Below, one piece after another: positions 32,417 through 40,997 of a stretch of 64,000 bases of DNA (positions are counted from its first letter, which is position 1; every line of letters starts with the position of its first letter). Both the position numbers and the translations under genes were made by a program. The DNA comes from Stutzerimonas stutzeri SDM-LAC (GTDB lineage: Bacteria > Pseudomonadota > Gammaproteobacteria > Pseudomonadales > Pseudomonadaceae): contig NZ_AGSX01000070.1 of the NCBI RefSeq assembly GCF_000235745.1, forward strand, positions 62,001 to 126,000, in the 5' to 3' direction. The notes beneath the pieces were generated by a model. That model had not been told where the DNA came from and did no database searches. It saw only the letters and a list, made by a program, of their open reading frames with translations.

Positions 32417-33895
32417 GTGACCGACAACTCTATCTACTCGCCAACCGCGCCGACCCATGTTCCGACTGGCGTGCCGGGACTGGACGCCGTCCTCAAAGGC
32501 GGGCTGCTACCGCGGGCGGTGTATATCGTTCAGGGTGGGCCGGGCGAGGGGAAGACCATTCTGGCCAATCAGATCTGTTACAGCTGGGCAGCTCGTGGCG
32601 AGCGCTCCTTGTACGTGACCTTGCTGGCCGAAACCCACCATCGTCTGCTTCGCCATTTGCAGAATATGCAATTCATGGACAACCAATACGCCGGCACGTC
32701 GGTGGTCTATGAAAGTGCGTTCGACATTCTCCGAACCGACGGTTTGGAAGGCATCCTGCGTTACCTCACGCGCAATGGAAAGCGGCAACAGGCCTCGCTG
32801 ATCGTGATCGATGGCCTGTTCGCGCTGGAAGAGAATGCCGCCTCGGAGCGTGCCTTTCGTGAGTTCATCAATGACCTGTCGATTTACGCCGACGTGGTTG
32901 GCTGCACCATTCTGTTACTGACCAACAGCAAGCGCGATTCCGGCAGTCCCGAGTTCACCATGGTTGATGGTTGGTTGCACCTGGGCAGCGACGAGGATCA
33001 GTTCCGCACCTACCGCTATCTGCAGGTGCGCAAGTTCCGTGGCAGCGACTTCATCTCCGGTCGGCACATGAGTTCGATTAGCAGCGAGGGTTTTCGGGTA
33101 TTTCCACGGCTCGAAGCGGTCACCGGCGAGCTGGAGTCCGCGCCTATGCGCGACGAGCGCTTGAGCATCGGCGTCTCCGGGCTCGACGCAGTTATACAGG
33201 GCGGTATCCCGTTCTCCTCGACGACCTTGCTGGTAGGGCCGACCGGTGTCGGCAAGACCACTTTGGGTTTGAGCTTCATCTGCGATAGCAGCGAAGCCGA
33301 ACCCGGTCTCATCTTTGGCTTCTACGAGGACGCCCACAGGCTGCGGCGCCGTGCGAAAGCGCTGGGGCTTGAGCTAGGCGCGCTGATCGACAGCGGCGTG
33401 GTAGAGGTGGTTCATCACTCCCCAACGGAGCTGTTACAGGATCAGCTCGCCGAAGAAATAATCGCAGAGGTTCGCCGACGGGGCGTCAAACGGCTGTTCA
33501 TCGATGGTATCGACGCGTTCAAGCAGGCGGCAGTGAACGAGCAGCGGCTGGGGCGTTTTGTCAGCACGCTCACCGCTATCCTGCGCTGCGAGGGTGTGAC
33601 AACAATCTTCACCGCTGAGTTGGCCGAGATTGTCGGCGGGGAGAATGGGCTGCAGTTTGCCGCGGTCTCGGCGATTGCCGAGAACATCATTCTGCTGAGA
33701 TATGCGGAACTCGAATCTAGGCTCTACCGTACGCTGGCGATCCTGAAGATGCGTGAAAGCGGCTTCGATCCCTATGTGTATGAGTTCTATCTGGGTGAGA
33801 GAGGGTTCAAGCTCGGAGAGCGGATGGCGCGTACCGAGGGGGTCGTGACGGGACAGGCTCACCGTCAATCCTCAGCGGGAGCGCGGGATGCGTGA
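32417..33895 (+). CDS. Two-domain KaiC-like RecA-superfamily ATPase
   Basis: A 492-aa protein with two RecA/KaiC domains, each carrying a Walker A motif: GGPGEGKT at 40-47 and GPTGVGKTT at about 275-283. Walker B-like strands (LIVIDGLFAL and RLFIDGIDAF) follow in each. The LDAVLKGGLLP and LDAVIQGGIPF starts of both halves are typical. No kaiA or kaiB is in the window, so a clock role is unlikely; Pseudomonas KaiC-like proteins have been linked to stress responses. The GTG start at 32417 was taken because no better one is seen. The stop overlaps the response-regulator start by 8 bp, so the two are translationally coupled. Confidence 0.88.
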   Translation: MTDNSIYSPTAPTHVPTGVPGLDAVLKGGLLPRAVYIVQGGPGEGKTILANQICYSWAARGERSLYVTLLAETHHRLLRHLQNMQFMDNQYAGTSVVYESAFDILRTDGLEGILRYLTRNGKRQQASLIVIDGLFALEENAASERAFREFINDLSIYADVVGCTILLLTNSKRDSGSPEFTMVDGWLHLGSDEDQFRTYRYLQVRKFRGSDFISGRHMSSISSEGFRVFPRLEAVTGELESAPMRDERLSIGVSGLDAVIQGGIPFSSTTLLVGPTGVGKTTLGLSFICDSSEAEPGLIFGFYEDAHRLRRRAKALGLELGALIDSGVVEVVHHSPTELLQDQLAEEIIAEVRRRGVKRLFIDGIDAFKQAAVNEQRLGRFVSTLTAILRCEGVTTIFTAELAEIVGGENGLQFAAVSAIAENIILLRYAELESRLYRTLAILKMRESGFDPYVYEFYLGERGFKLGERMARTEGVVTGQAHRQSSAGARDA

Positions 33896-34298
33896 CGAGC
33901 AGTCGCAAATACTCGAACCGCTCGTGTTGCTGGTCGAGGATGAACTCGGCCTCAGCAAACTGATGGTGATGATTCTCGAGGACGAAGGCTACCGAGTCGT
34001 CGAGGCGGCGAATGGTGCCCTGGGCTTGCTCAAGCTCAAGGAGGAAAAGCCAGCGCTGATCATCACCGACTACATGATGCCGGAGCTCAATGGCTACGAG
34101 ATGGTTTGCGCGATACGCAAGGACTCCGCGTTCGACGACGTGCCGATTCTGATGATGAGCGCTGCATTGCCCCAGCAGTTGTCGGTTAGCGATCTGGTTG
34201 ATCATTTCCTGCCGAAGGGCACCAAGCTCGAGACGCTGGTGGCCACCATTCACCGCCTCGTCGAGGAGGGCGGCGCGCCTTCGAAGCCGGCTCGCTAA
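33888..34298 (+). CDS. Single-domain response regulator (REC only)
   Basis: A 136-aa receiver protein with no output domain. The acidic pair is Glu17/Asp18 (LLVEDELG), the phospho-acceptor is Asp61 in ITDYMMPELNGYE, and the conserved Lys is in LPKGTK. The Ser/Thr of MMSAALP completes the site, so it should be phosphorylatable. With KaiC overlapping by 8 bp, it probably relays a phosphoryl signal to or from that ATPase, or to a distant kinase. No histidine kinase lies in the window. It ends 20 bp from the convergent acyltransferase gene. Confidence 0.9.
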   Translation: MRDEQSQILEPLVLLVEDELGLSKLMVMILEDEGYRVVEAANGALGLLKLKEEKPALIITDYMMPELNGYEMVCAIRKDSAFDDVPILMMSAALPQQLSVSDLVDHFLPKGTKLETLVATIHRLVEEGGAPSKPAR

Positions 34299-34317
34299 GC
34301 CCTGCTGGGCATCGCGC

Positions 34318-35400
34318 TCAGGACGCCGGGTTCACGCCCGTACTGTTAATACCTTGCCGACGGCCGGGCAAGAAGCGCTTGAGGCGCAACGCCGGCGCCT
34401 CGATCAGGTGCCAGGACAGTGCGGCGATGCCGATGCTCGCGGCCAGACTGATTGCCATGAATGCCGGCAAGGACAGCTTTGGATCCAGCCAATGCATCAA
34501 CAGTTGCTGCACCGGAAAACTGAAGATGTAGATGCCGTATGAAAAATCACCGTATCGGCCGAAGCCTGACAGCCGTGGAATCTTCAGGTGTGCCAGGTAA
34601 ATGGTCAGGTAGGGTAATGTCAGAACATGAACGAAGAACCACCATTCGGTCCTGGCACTGAGCAGCGAAAGTGAAAGCAGTACAAGCGCGATCTTCCAGT
34701 TCCAGGGCAACGTCTTGCGGTACAGATAGAGCGCCGAGCCGAGAAAGAAAAACATGCCCAGGCGGGTGACCTTGCGCAGGATGTCGCTCTCTAATCCAAG
34801 GTTGGGCGCCAGGTGGAAATGGATGAGCATAAGCATGATCGGCACCGCCACTACCGCGATGCGTCCGAACAGCTTGAGCAGACCCAGCATCAACAGCATC
34901 GCGTACATCAGCGCTTCGTAAGGCAGCGTCCAGACCGATCCGTTGACGGTGCCTGGGAACGGGTTTTCGGTGAATACGCCAGGCAGGCGGAACTGGGTGA
35001 ACAGTGCCGCATTGGACAGATAGCGGACGGTCTGGCTGTTGAGCAAGTACTCGCTGAGCGATAGCTCCGTGGCCAGCGGGCCGATAATGAAAGCAGTAAA
35101 CAGCGTCGATACCACCAGCGCCGGAAAGATACGCAGCGCTCGTTTGCCGGCGAAGTCCAAGCTGCTATGGCTGTGGATCCAGGATGCAGCGATCAGAAAA
35201 CCGCTCATGACGAAGAACAGGTTTACGGCGATGTCAGCAGTATCCATGGATCCGGTGAACAGCCGCACCGGTTCTTGAGCGCCCAGTCCAGAGAGCCAGT
35301 AGCAATGGCCAAGCACCACCGCGGACGCAGCGAGAAAGCGTAGAAAGTCGAAGTTGTTTTCGTCGCGTTGCACCGATGCGATATCCATGCACATTTCCAT
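34318..35400 (-). CDS. Acyltransferase 3 family membrane protein (polysaccharide O-acetylation type)
   Basis: A 360-aa multispanning protein of the acyltransferase-3 family. It opens with NNFDFLRFLAASAVVLGHCYW (the catalytic His region) and has many hydrophobic helices, plus VNLFFVMSGFLIAASW and the late FSYGIYIFSFPVQQ motif. Such proteins O-acetylate polysaccharides in the inner membrane. It is the last gene of the EPS cluster, so it probably decorates that polymer. The start is not certain: ATGs lie at 35400, 35394 and 35388, and no clear ribosome-binding site decides. Confidence 0.88.
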   Translation of the reverse strand: MEMCMDIASVQRDENNFDFLRFLAASAVVLGHCYWLSGLGAQEPVRLFTGSMDTADIAVNLFFVMSGFLIAASWIHSHSSLDFAGKRALRIFPALVVSTLFTAFIIGPLATELSLSEYLLNSQTVRYLSNAALFTQFRLPGVFTENPFPGTVNGSVWTLPYEALMYAMLLMLGLLKLFGRIAVVAVPIMLMLIHFHLAPNLGLESDILRKVTRLGMFFFLGSALYLYRKTLPWNWKIALVLLSLSLLSARTEWWFFVHVLTLPYLTIYLAHLKIPRLSGFGRYGDFSYGIYIFSFPVQQLLMHWLDPKLSLPAFMAISLAASIGIAALSWHLIEAPALRLKRFLPGRRQGINSTGVNPAS

Positions 35401-35433
35401 ATAACGGCCAGAACGCTTGCGCGCTGCAAGCGG

Positions 35434-36432
35434 TCAGCGCAATGGGAAGGTCTTGCTCATGCCCAACGCCCCGGTTTCGCCGTCCTGGATAGCTTGTTCG
35501 ATGAGCGCCAGACGCCCGCGGCTGTTGCGTAGCCGGGCGACGAGACGCAGCAGCATGAGAAACATCGCCCGGTTGATGCGATGGACCCAGGGGGAGGCGG
35601 CCCAAACGTTCTTGTCGAACCAGGCCTGATTGCGTGCGGTGTAATAGGCGCGGAAGTCTGACTCGCCGAGTAGAAAGGTCTCATAGATGTTCCGCGTGCG
35701 CTGTTTGGTGTTCCAGGAATGCTCCAGTTCCTCGATCACGGCGTCGGTAAAGAGAAACAGCCGCCCACCGCTGGCCGTAATGCGCCGGGTGTACTCGGTG
35801 TCATCCACATAAAGGACAAGCTCCCTGAGCGGCAGGCCTATGTGGGCATACAGGCTGCGATGCGCGAGCATGCCGCCATAGGGCGCGAATGGCAGGCTGA
35901 TGCTGGTCGGCGGATTGCTGGCGCGCTTGCCCCGAGGCAGTCGGCGCCAGATCTTGTACGGCAATTGGGCGACGTGAAACCCGAAATAGCTGGAACGCAG
36001 CTGCCGGATGTATCGCGCAGGTACGCCTTGTGCGATGTCGGCCTGTTGAGTCGCTCGGTAGCCCAGCACCGCGACTCGGTCCGAACCGAGCAGGCCGGTC
36101 AAACGCGCGAGCTGGCGGTGCAGGATCGACACAGCGGCGGTGGTCGGTAGGTTGTCGTCATCCATCAGCCAGATGTAATCAGCCTCGGACGCCAGCGCGG
36201 CTTCAATACCCACGGCATAGCCATTGGCTGAGCCCGTGTTTTCGGCCAGTTCAATCACACGAACCTGACCCGGCCAGCGCTGAATCAGCCGATCGAGAGA
36301 GGCCAGCGATGCATTGCTCACCACCACCACATCACTGACTGCAGTAAAGCTCAGGGCGCGCTCGATCAATTGCTGCACAAAGGGCAGCCGGTCGCCGTAG
36401 GTCACGGTAACCAATGTGGTTTTCGATGTCAT
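35434..36432 (-). CDS. Glycosyltransferase family 2
   Basis: A 332-aa GT-A fold enzyme. The N-terminal LVTVTYGDRLPFVQQLIERA is followed by the metal-binding DDD in YIWLMDDDNLPTTAAVS and by VDDTEYTRRI, where the catalytic base would lie. No membrane helix is obvious, so it acts on the cytosolic face. The acceptor is unknown; members of this galactofuranosyl- or rhamnosyl-like subgroup add single sugars. It lies in the EPS cluster, next to the acyltransferase. Confidence 0.9.
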   Translation of the reverse strand: MTSKTTLVTVTYGDRLPFVQQLIERALSFTAVSDVVVVSNASLASLDRLIQRWPGQVRVIELAENTGSANGYAVGIEAALASEADYIWLMDDDNLPTTAAVSILHRQLARLTGLLGSDRVAVLGYRATQQADIAQGVPARYIRQLRSSYFGFHVAQLPYKIWRRLPRGKRASNPPTSISLPFAPYGGMLAHRSLYAHIGLPLRELVLYVDDTEYTRRITASGGRLFLFTDAVIEELEHSWNTKQRTRNIYETFLLGESDFRAYYTARNQAWFDKNVWAASPWVHRINRAMFLMLLRLVARLRNSRGRLALIEQAIQDGETGALGMSKTFPLR

Positions 36433-36549
36433 GGTTGTCTCGGCGTGGAACGTGAGCGATCCGCTACCGGGTGCGTGGCGCTCTGTGCAAGGCCGTTGCG
36501 GCGCTGCGTCAGGGCGAGTAACAGGATCGCTAGGACGTTGGTGTTCTAG

Positions 36550-36774
36550 TCAGGCGAGCTGGTCGGCTGTTGTGTTGGCGTTTGGCAGCTTTTCCGTGGA
36601 CGGCTCGACTGCGGTGAATACAGGTTGGCGGTCTGGGGTAAACAATGCATGGAAGACACTTATCAACCTGTTTCCGTCGGGCGTACCGGGCAGCTCGGGT
36701 GCCTGGAAAAACTCTGTGTAGGAATATCCGTCGGCATATACCAGGGTTTGCTGGGTTTGGTCTGCACTATCCAT
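36550..36774 (-). CDS. Small hypothetical protein in the EPS cluster (74 aa)
   Basis: A 74-aa acidic protein (MDSADQTQQTLVYADGYSYT at the start) with no signal peptide, membrane helix or family I know. I call it because a GGAG ribosome-binding site lies seven bases before the ATG and it follows the small exported gene by 23 bp on the same strand. The C-terminal tail is Thr/Ala/Asn-rich (ANTTADQLA). A matrix role is pure guess. Confidence 0.5.
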   Translation of the reverse strand: MDSADQTQQTLVYADGYSYTEFFQAPELPGTPDGNRLISVFHALFTPDRQPVFTAVEPSTEKLPNANTTADQLA

Positions 36775-36797
36775 AGCGACTCCGAGAGAGCATAAGG

Positions 36798-37127
36798 TTA
36801 GAACGAATAGCGAATGGATTCGCCCGAGCGGTACGGGTTGCCGGAAAGCGGCTTAGCCAGGCGGATCGGTGCGGGCACGGAAGTATCGGCGCTGGAAGCG
36901 CCTGCACATTGCGGGCCGTGCGAATGGGCTCCGAGATTGAACAGCGTTGCCCGCCAGCCATTTGCACAGCCGGTTTTGCTCTGCACGGCGTGGTCGTATT
37001 CGTGCAGATGCCCGTCTTCGCTTGACGATATCAACCTTTGGTGGGCGCCCGCCGTTCCGCCGATCAACAGCGCGAGGCTTAATGCCGAAATGGTCTGGAA
37101 GCAGTGTGCTGCGGTGGTTGTGTTCAT
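36798..37127 (-). CDS. Small exported hypothetical protein in the EPS cluster
   Basis: A 109-aa protein with a clear Sec signal peptide (MNTTTAAHCFQTISALSLAL, then GGTAGAHQ with probable cleavage after AGA). The mature chain, about 80 residues, holds two Cys (TGCANG and PQCAGA) that could form a disulfide, and DGHLHEYDHAV with clustered His. I recognise no family. The ATG at 37127 follows GAGGCTTCAAGG. It lies 34 bp after a GT4 gene in the cluster, so it may be a periplasmic accessory for polymer export or modification; this is a guess. Confidence 0.6.
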   Translation of the reverse strand: MNTTTAAHCFQTISALSLALLIGGTAGAHQRLISSSEDGHLHEYDHAVQSKTGCANGWRATLFNLGAHSHGPQCAGASSADTSVPAPIRLAKPLSGNPYRSGESIRYSF

Positions 37128-37161
37128 CCTTGAAGCCTCGCAATGGGGAGTGAGGACTCGG

Positions 37162-38379
37162 TCAGGCATGTTTCATGGGTATTGCCGTCGGGTAAACCTG
37201 AGCCACGTTTAGAGGGGTGATGGTCGGCAGATCCAATAGCGCGTCCTGCCCTTGGAGCAACGAAACCTCTCGAACCCTAGTATCGACGAATGCCTTGATC
37301 TCCTGCCTGAATCGTTCGGTTGAAAATCGCTCTGCGCTTGTGCGGCAGGTCTCAGGAAGGATCTGATGCGCTTGCGTCTCGAAGCGCTCGACGGCGGCCA
37401 TCAAGGACTCGGGCGTCTGCTCGTTGTAGAACACGCCCGTCGGCTCGGGATGGTCGATTCCCCGTACGGTTTCCAGCACACCCCCTTTACCGTAAGCGAT
37501 GACGGGCGTGCCGCACGCCTGGGCCTCGATGGGCGCGATGCCGAAGTCTTCTTCGGCTGCAAACACGAAGGCGCGGGCGCGCTGCATGTGGTGCAGCAGG
37601 ACGGCGAAGCTCTGGTAACCCATGAGCGTCACGTTCGACGTGGCGAGCTCCTCGGCCTTTTCCATTTCCGGCCCACTGCCAATCACGACTAGCCGCTTGT
37701 CGGGCATGCGCGAAAACGCGTCGACGATCATCGGGATGCGCTTGTAAGGCACCATTCGTGAGGCGGTCAGGTAGTAATCCTCCTTCGCCGTGCGGAGTGT
37801 GAACTGCTGCGTGTCCACCGGTGGATAGATCACCGTTGATTCGCGGCGGTAGCTCTTGTTGATACGCCGACCGATGAAGTGAGAGTTGGCAACGAAATCG
37901 TCCACGCCGCTGGCGGTGCGCTGATCCCACATGCGCATGTAGTGCAGCAGCATGCGCGCCAGTTTCGCCTTGAATCCATGATCGAGGCTCGCCTCGTGCA
38001 GGTATTGATGTTGCAGATCCCAGGCATAGCGGATCGGCGAGTGCACGTAGCTGATATGCAGCTGATTGGGGCCGGTCAACACGCCCTTGGCGACGGCATG
38101 GCTGCTGGAAATCACCAGGTCATAACCCGACATGTCCAGCTGCTCGATGGCCAGCGGCATCAGCGGCAGATACTTCTGGTAGTGCGTCTTCGCCTTCGGC
38201 AATTGCTGGATGAAAGTCGTGGTGGCGCGCTTGCCGCCGAGGTTGGCGCGGTCCTCATCGGAGAGGAAATCGATCACGGAATACAGGTCGGCTTCTGGCC
38301 AGACATCCAGCAAGCCGGCAAGGACCCTTTCGGCACCGGCGTAGGTCACTAGCCAGTCATGAATTATGGCGATTTTCAT
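37162..38379 (-). CDS. Glycosyltransferase family 4 (WbaZ/mannosyltransferase-like)
   Basis: A 405-aa GT-B enzyme. MKIAIIHDWLVTYAGAERVL is the family N-terminus, and the donor-binding part holds VGSGPEMEKAEEL-type and EEDFGIAPIEAQACGTPVIAYG motifs, the retaining GT4 E-X7-E site. The family includes GDP-mannose-dependent transferases, so a mannosyl donor is plausible but unproven. It precedes the small exported gene by 34 bp. The start ATG at 38379 fits the homologs. Confidence 0.92.
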   Translation of the reverse strand: MKIAIIHDWLVTYAGAERVLAGLLDVWPEADLYSVIDFLSDEDRANLGGKRATTTFIQQLPKAKTHYQKYLPLMPLAIEQLDMSGYDLVISSSHAVAKGVLTGPNQLHISYVHSPIRYAWDLQHQYLHEASLDHGFKAKLARMLLHYMRMWDQRTASGVDDFVANSHFIGRRINKSYRRESTVIYPPVDTQQFTLRTAKEDYYLTASRMVPYKRIPMIVDAFSRMPDKRLVVIGSGPEMEKAEELATSNVTLMGYQSFAVLLHHMQRARAFVFAAEEDFGIAPIEAQACGTPVIAYGKGGVLETVRGIDHPEPTGVFYNEQTPESLMAAVERFETQAHQILPETCRTSAERFSTERFRQEIKAFVDTRVREVSLLQGQDALLDLPTITPLNVAQVYPTAIPMKHA

Positions 38380-38523
38380 TGCGAAGGCCTTTTCTAGGTA
38401 GGGGAGTGGCAGGCGTCACCCCGGTTGCAGTGACGGGAATCGCAGTTACAGCTACTGGCGTGATGCTTCAGCCGCCAGCGGGGCGGGGATATCGGGACGG
38501 CTGGGAACGGACCCGCATCCTGG

Positions 38524-39642
38524 CTAGTGCTTTGGTTGGCTGATTGGCAGCGGAGAAATGTCTGTGACGTCGGCATTTCGCACGCCGGTGAATGCTTGGT
38601 CGATAAGTCTGGAGACCTGACGAGCCGAGGTGTTCCAGCAATATCGCGCGACGTTTGCCTTGCCCCTGCGGCGCAGGTCCTGACGCAAGGCTTCGTCCCG
38701 CAGAACCCGCTGCATGCTCTGGGCGATGTCCTTTACCTTCAGGGGATCGAAGTACAGTGCGCTGTCGCCGAGAACCTCGGGAATGGATGCGGCACGCGCG
38801 GCGATAACCGGGCAACCACAGGCCTGCGCTTCGAGTGGAGGGATGCCGAACCCTTCATATAGCGAAGGAAATACGAAGGCAGCCGCACCTTGGTAGGCCT
38901 CTACCAGTTCCTCGTCCGTCAGCCTGCCCAGCGTGCGAATGCGTCGACTACCGGCCACATCGTGGAGGCTTCCCGAGAAGATCCGGTTGGAGTCACCAAT
39001 GATGCGCAGCTCGACCTCATCGATACCTTCCATGCTCAGGAAGGCTGCGACCATCCGGGCGAAATTCTTGTGCGCGCTGGGCGAGGACACAGCCAGGAGG
39101 TAAGGCGCCGCCTCGCGTGGGCATTGCTCTGCGCAAAAGGGCTGGAAGCGTGCATCCACCGCGTTTGGTACAACGCAGATATTGTTTGCCGGATACCCGT
39201 AATGGCCGGCTATCTCCTTTCTGGAAAATTCGCTGACGGTGATCAACGCCTTGGTTTGTCCAAGTAACAGCGGGGTCAAGTTTCGGTACATGGCTCTGAA
39301 TGTCCTGGAATAGCTCTCCGGGTGCCTGATGTAAGTGATGTCATGGTGCGTCGCGATCTGGTTGCCGTAGAACAGGGGAGCGGTGTTGCACAACGAGACC
39401 AGGGGAGGAGAACCATTGCGTGCGAGCCACAGCGGCAGGTCCAGCTGCTCCCAGAGGTGCCCTCGGTGTCGGCCAATGCGCCGGACGTGCAAGCGTTCTG
39501 CGCTTTCATGCAGGCGTATGTCTTCAGGCGCAACGAAGACCAGGTCGTTGCGCAGGTCTTTAAGCTGCAGACAAATCTGTTCCGCGAACCGCTGTACGCC
39601 CCGCATGTCCTGGGTCAGGAAGCGGGCATTGATCACGATCAT
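38524..39642 (-). CDS. Glycosyltransferase family 4
   Basis: A 372-aa GT-B enzyme, with MIVINARFLTQDMRGVQRFA at the N-terminus, ITVSEFSRKEIAGHYG mid-way and FPSLYEGFGIPPLEAQACGCP as the donor site. The latter is the E-X7-E retaining signature. It resembles WbpY/WbaZ-type mannosyl or rhamnosyl transferases, which I name only as the closest type. A GGAACTCAAG ribosome-binding site fixes the ATG at 39642 over an upstream TTG. It lies 17 bp from the PslG-like gene and is followed by a 144-bp gap. Confidence 0.92.
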   Translation of the reverse strand: MIVINARFLTQDMRGVQRFAEQICLQLKDLRNDLVFVAPEDIRLHESAERLHVRRIGRHRGHLWEQLDLPLWLARNGSPPLVSLCNTAPLFYGNQIATHHDITYIRHPESYSRTFRAMYRNLTPLLLGQTKALITVSEFSRKEIAGHYGYPANNICVVPNAVDARFQPFCAEQCPREAAPYLLAVSSPSAHKNFARMVAAFLSMEGIDEVELRIIGDSNRIFSGSLHDVAGSRRIRTLGRLTDEELVEAYQGAAAFVFPSLYEGFGIPPLEAQACGCPVIAARAASIPEVLGDSALYFDPLKVKDIAQSMQRVLRDEALRQDLRRRGKANVARYCWNTSARQVSRLIDQAFTGVRNADVTDISPLPISQPKH

Positions 39643-39659
39643 CTTGAGTTCCTTTCTGT

Positions 39660-40997
39660 TCAACGAGTCGAGATGGATTGCGAGGGTGCGGCTTCGGCCG
39701 AAGCGGGCCCGAGGCTGAGGATTTTCGGAAATCCGTTGAGTTCGATGCGGACGGCGCAGTCGTCTGCGTTAGTCGGGCATTGCCAGGCGTTGGCGGTGCT
39801 CCAGCCCTTGTCGGGCTGAGCGGTATCCAGCAGTTTCAGGTTGCCGGCTGCCCTGCCCGCCGAGGTGATGGTGACGGGGCGGGTCTGGTCTGTAGCGCTC
39901 CAGGCCACCAGAAGCTGCTCTTCGCTGTTGCCGAACCGCAGCAGAATGCTGTTTCGGGATTCCTCGACCCGCCCGAGGAACTGGTAATCCTTGATGATCG
40001 GGCTGATCGCTTCGAGGACCCGGTACGCAGGTTTCGGCGAGTAGTTCTGCCTGAGCAGGCCAAAGTTGTGTTCCCGCTCGCGCTTGTCCGTGCCATCGTT
40101 GCGGAAGTCGTACCACCAGTAGCCACGTACGTTGGGTAGTGTTTTGGCGAGGAAAAAGCTCCGCGCCAGATAGGCCGCCTGAAGGTTTTCATCGATCCCG
40201 CAGGCACCTTGGTATGCAGGCCAGGCCATTTCGGTCAGGTAAAGCGGCACCGGTCGATTGGCGGCGCGCGAAAGTTCCATATCGACCCCGGCGAGCCATT
40301 CGATCCAGGCTTCCGGTGTGTTCTTTCCTCGATTTCGGCAGTGGACGTACGGGTGCAAAGAGAGGCCATCGACCGATTGCATGATCCCGGCCTCGACCAG
40401 GCGCAGCGCGAATCCGGACTCGATACCCTTGGTGGTCACTGCACCGGCCAGGACTTTGGCGGCCGGGTCATGCTGGCGGATGATACCGGCCGCATCGGTG
40501 ATCAGCCGGGCATAGTCTTGCGTGAACTGCGGATCGGTGGGGTTTTCGACGTCCCATTCGTTCCAGATCTCGTAGTGCTTGATACGACCGCGGAATTGCT
40601 GAGCCGTGAAGGCCACGTAGCGATTGAACGCGGTGCGCACCGGCTCGCTGCGTGGCTTTTCGCCGTCGCCGTGAAAGCGATTGCCGTAGCCGAGGATGAA
40701 CATGCTTTCGATCCCCTGCGCTTCGTTGCCAGCAAGGTAGGCTGGCCAATGCCGTTCCACCTTGAGCTGATCGCGCTTGCGCTCGAGGAATGCCCAGTGC
40801 GCATCGGTGCGTACCGACTCGATGCCTGCTTGTCGTAAAAGCTGCACACCCTTGCTGGTGGTGTCGCTTAGGTGCAGGTCATGCGAACAGACCCCCACTA
40901 TGAATGAGTCTTCTGCCGGTTGTGCCGGTGCTGGCGCAGCAAGAGCAGCCAGAGCTGCGGAAAGCGCCAGGCAGTGCAATGGGTGTCGGTGTTTCAT
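39660..40997 (-). CDS. PslG-like exported glycoside hydrolase (GH39-type)
   Basis: A 445-aa exported TIM-barrel hydrolase. A signal peptide (LALSAALAALAAPAPAQP) is followed by the barrel. The predicted acid/base is Glu147 in HYEIWNEWD, and the nucleophile is Glu256 in LYLTEMAW, the same pair as in P. aeruginosa PslG. The small C-terminal domain from about 340 is beta-rich. PslG is a similar-sized endohydrolase that cuts Psl chains and is needed for normal polymer release. A periplasmic role of trimming the EPS made here is the likely job. The start overlaps wzy by 4 bp (ATGA). Confidence 0.82.
   Translation of the reverse strand: MKHRHPLHCLALSAALAALAAPAPAQPAEDSFIVGVCSHDLHLSDTTSKGVQLLRQAGIESVRTDAHWAFLERKRDQLKVERHWPAYLAGNEAQGIESMFILGYGNRFHGDGEKPRSEPVRTAFNRYVAFTAQQFRGRIKHYEIWNEWDVENPTDPQFTQDYARLITDAAGIIRQHDPAAKVLAGAVTTKGIESGFALRLVEAGIMQSVDGLSLHPYVHCRNRGKNTPEAWIEWLAGVDMELSRAANRPVPLYLTEMAWPAYQGACGIDENLQAAYLARSFFLAKTLPNVRGYWWYDFRNDGTDKREREHNFGLLRQNYSPKPAYRVLEAISPIIKDYQFLGRVEESRNSILLRFGNSEEQLLVAWSATDQTRPVTITSAGRAAGNLKLLDTAQPDKGWSTANAWQCPTNADDCAVRIELNGFPKILSLGPASAEAAPSQSISTR

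Noticed and set aside
36433-36549. Hydrophobic reading NVLAILLLALTQRR on the minus strand after the 74-aa gene
   Set aside because: There is no start codon between an upstream in-frame stop and this stretch, so it is not called a gene.
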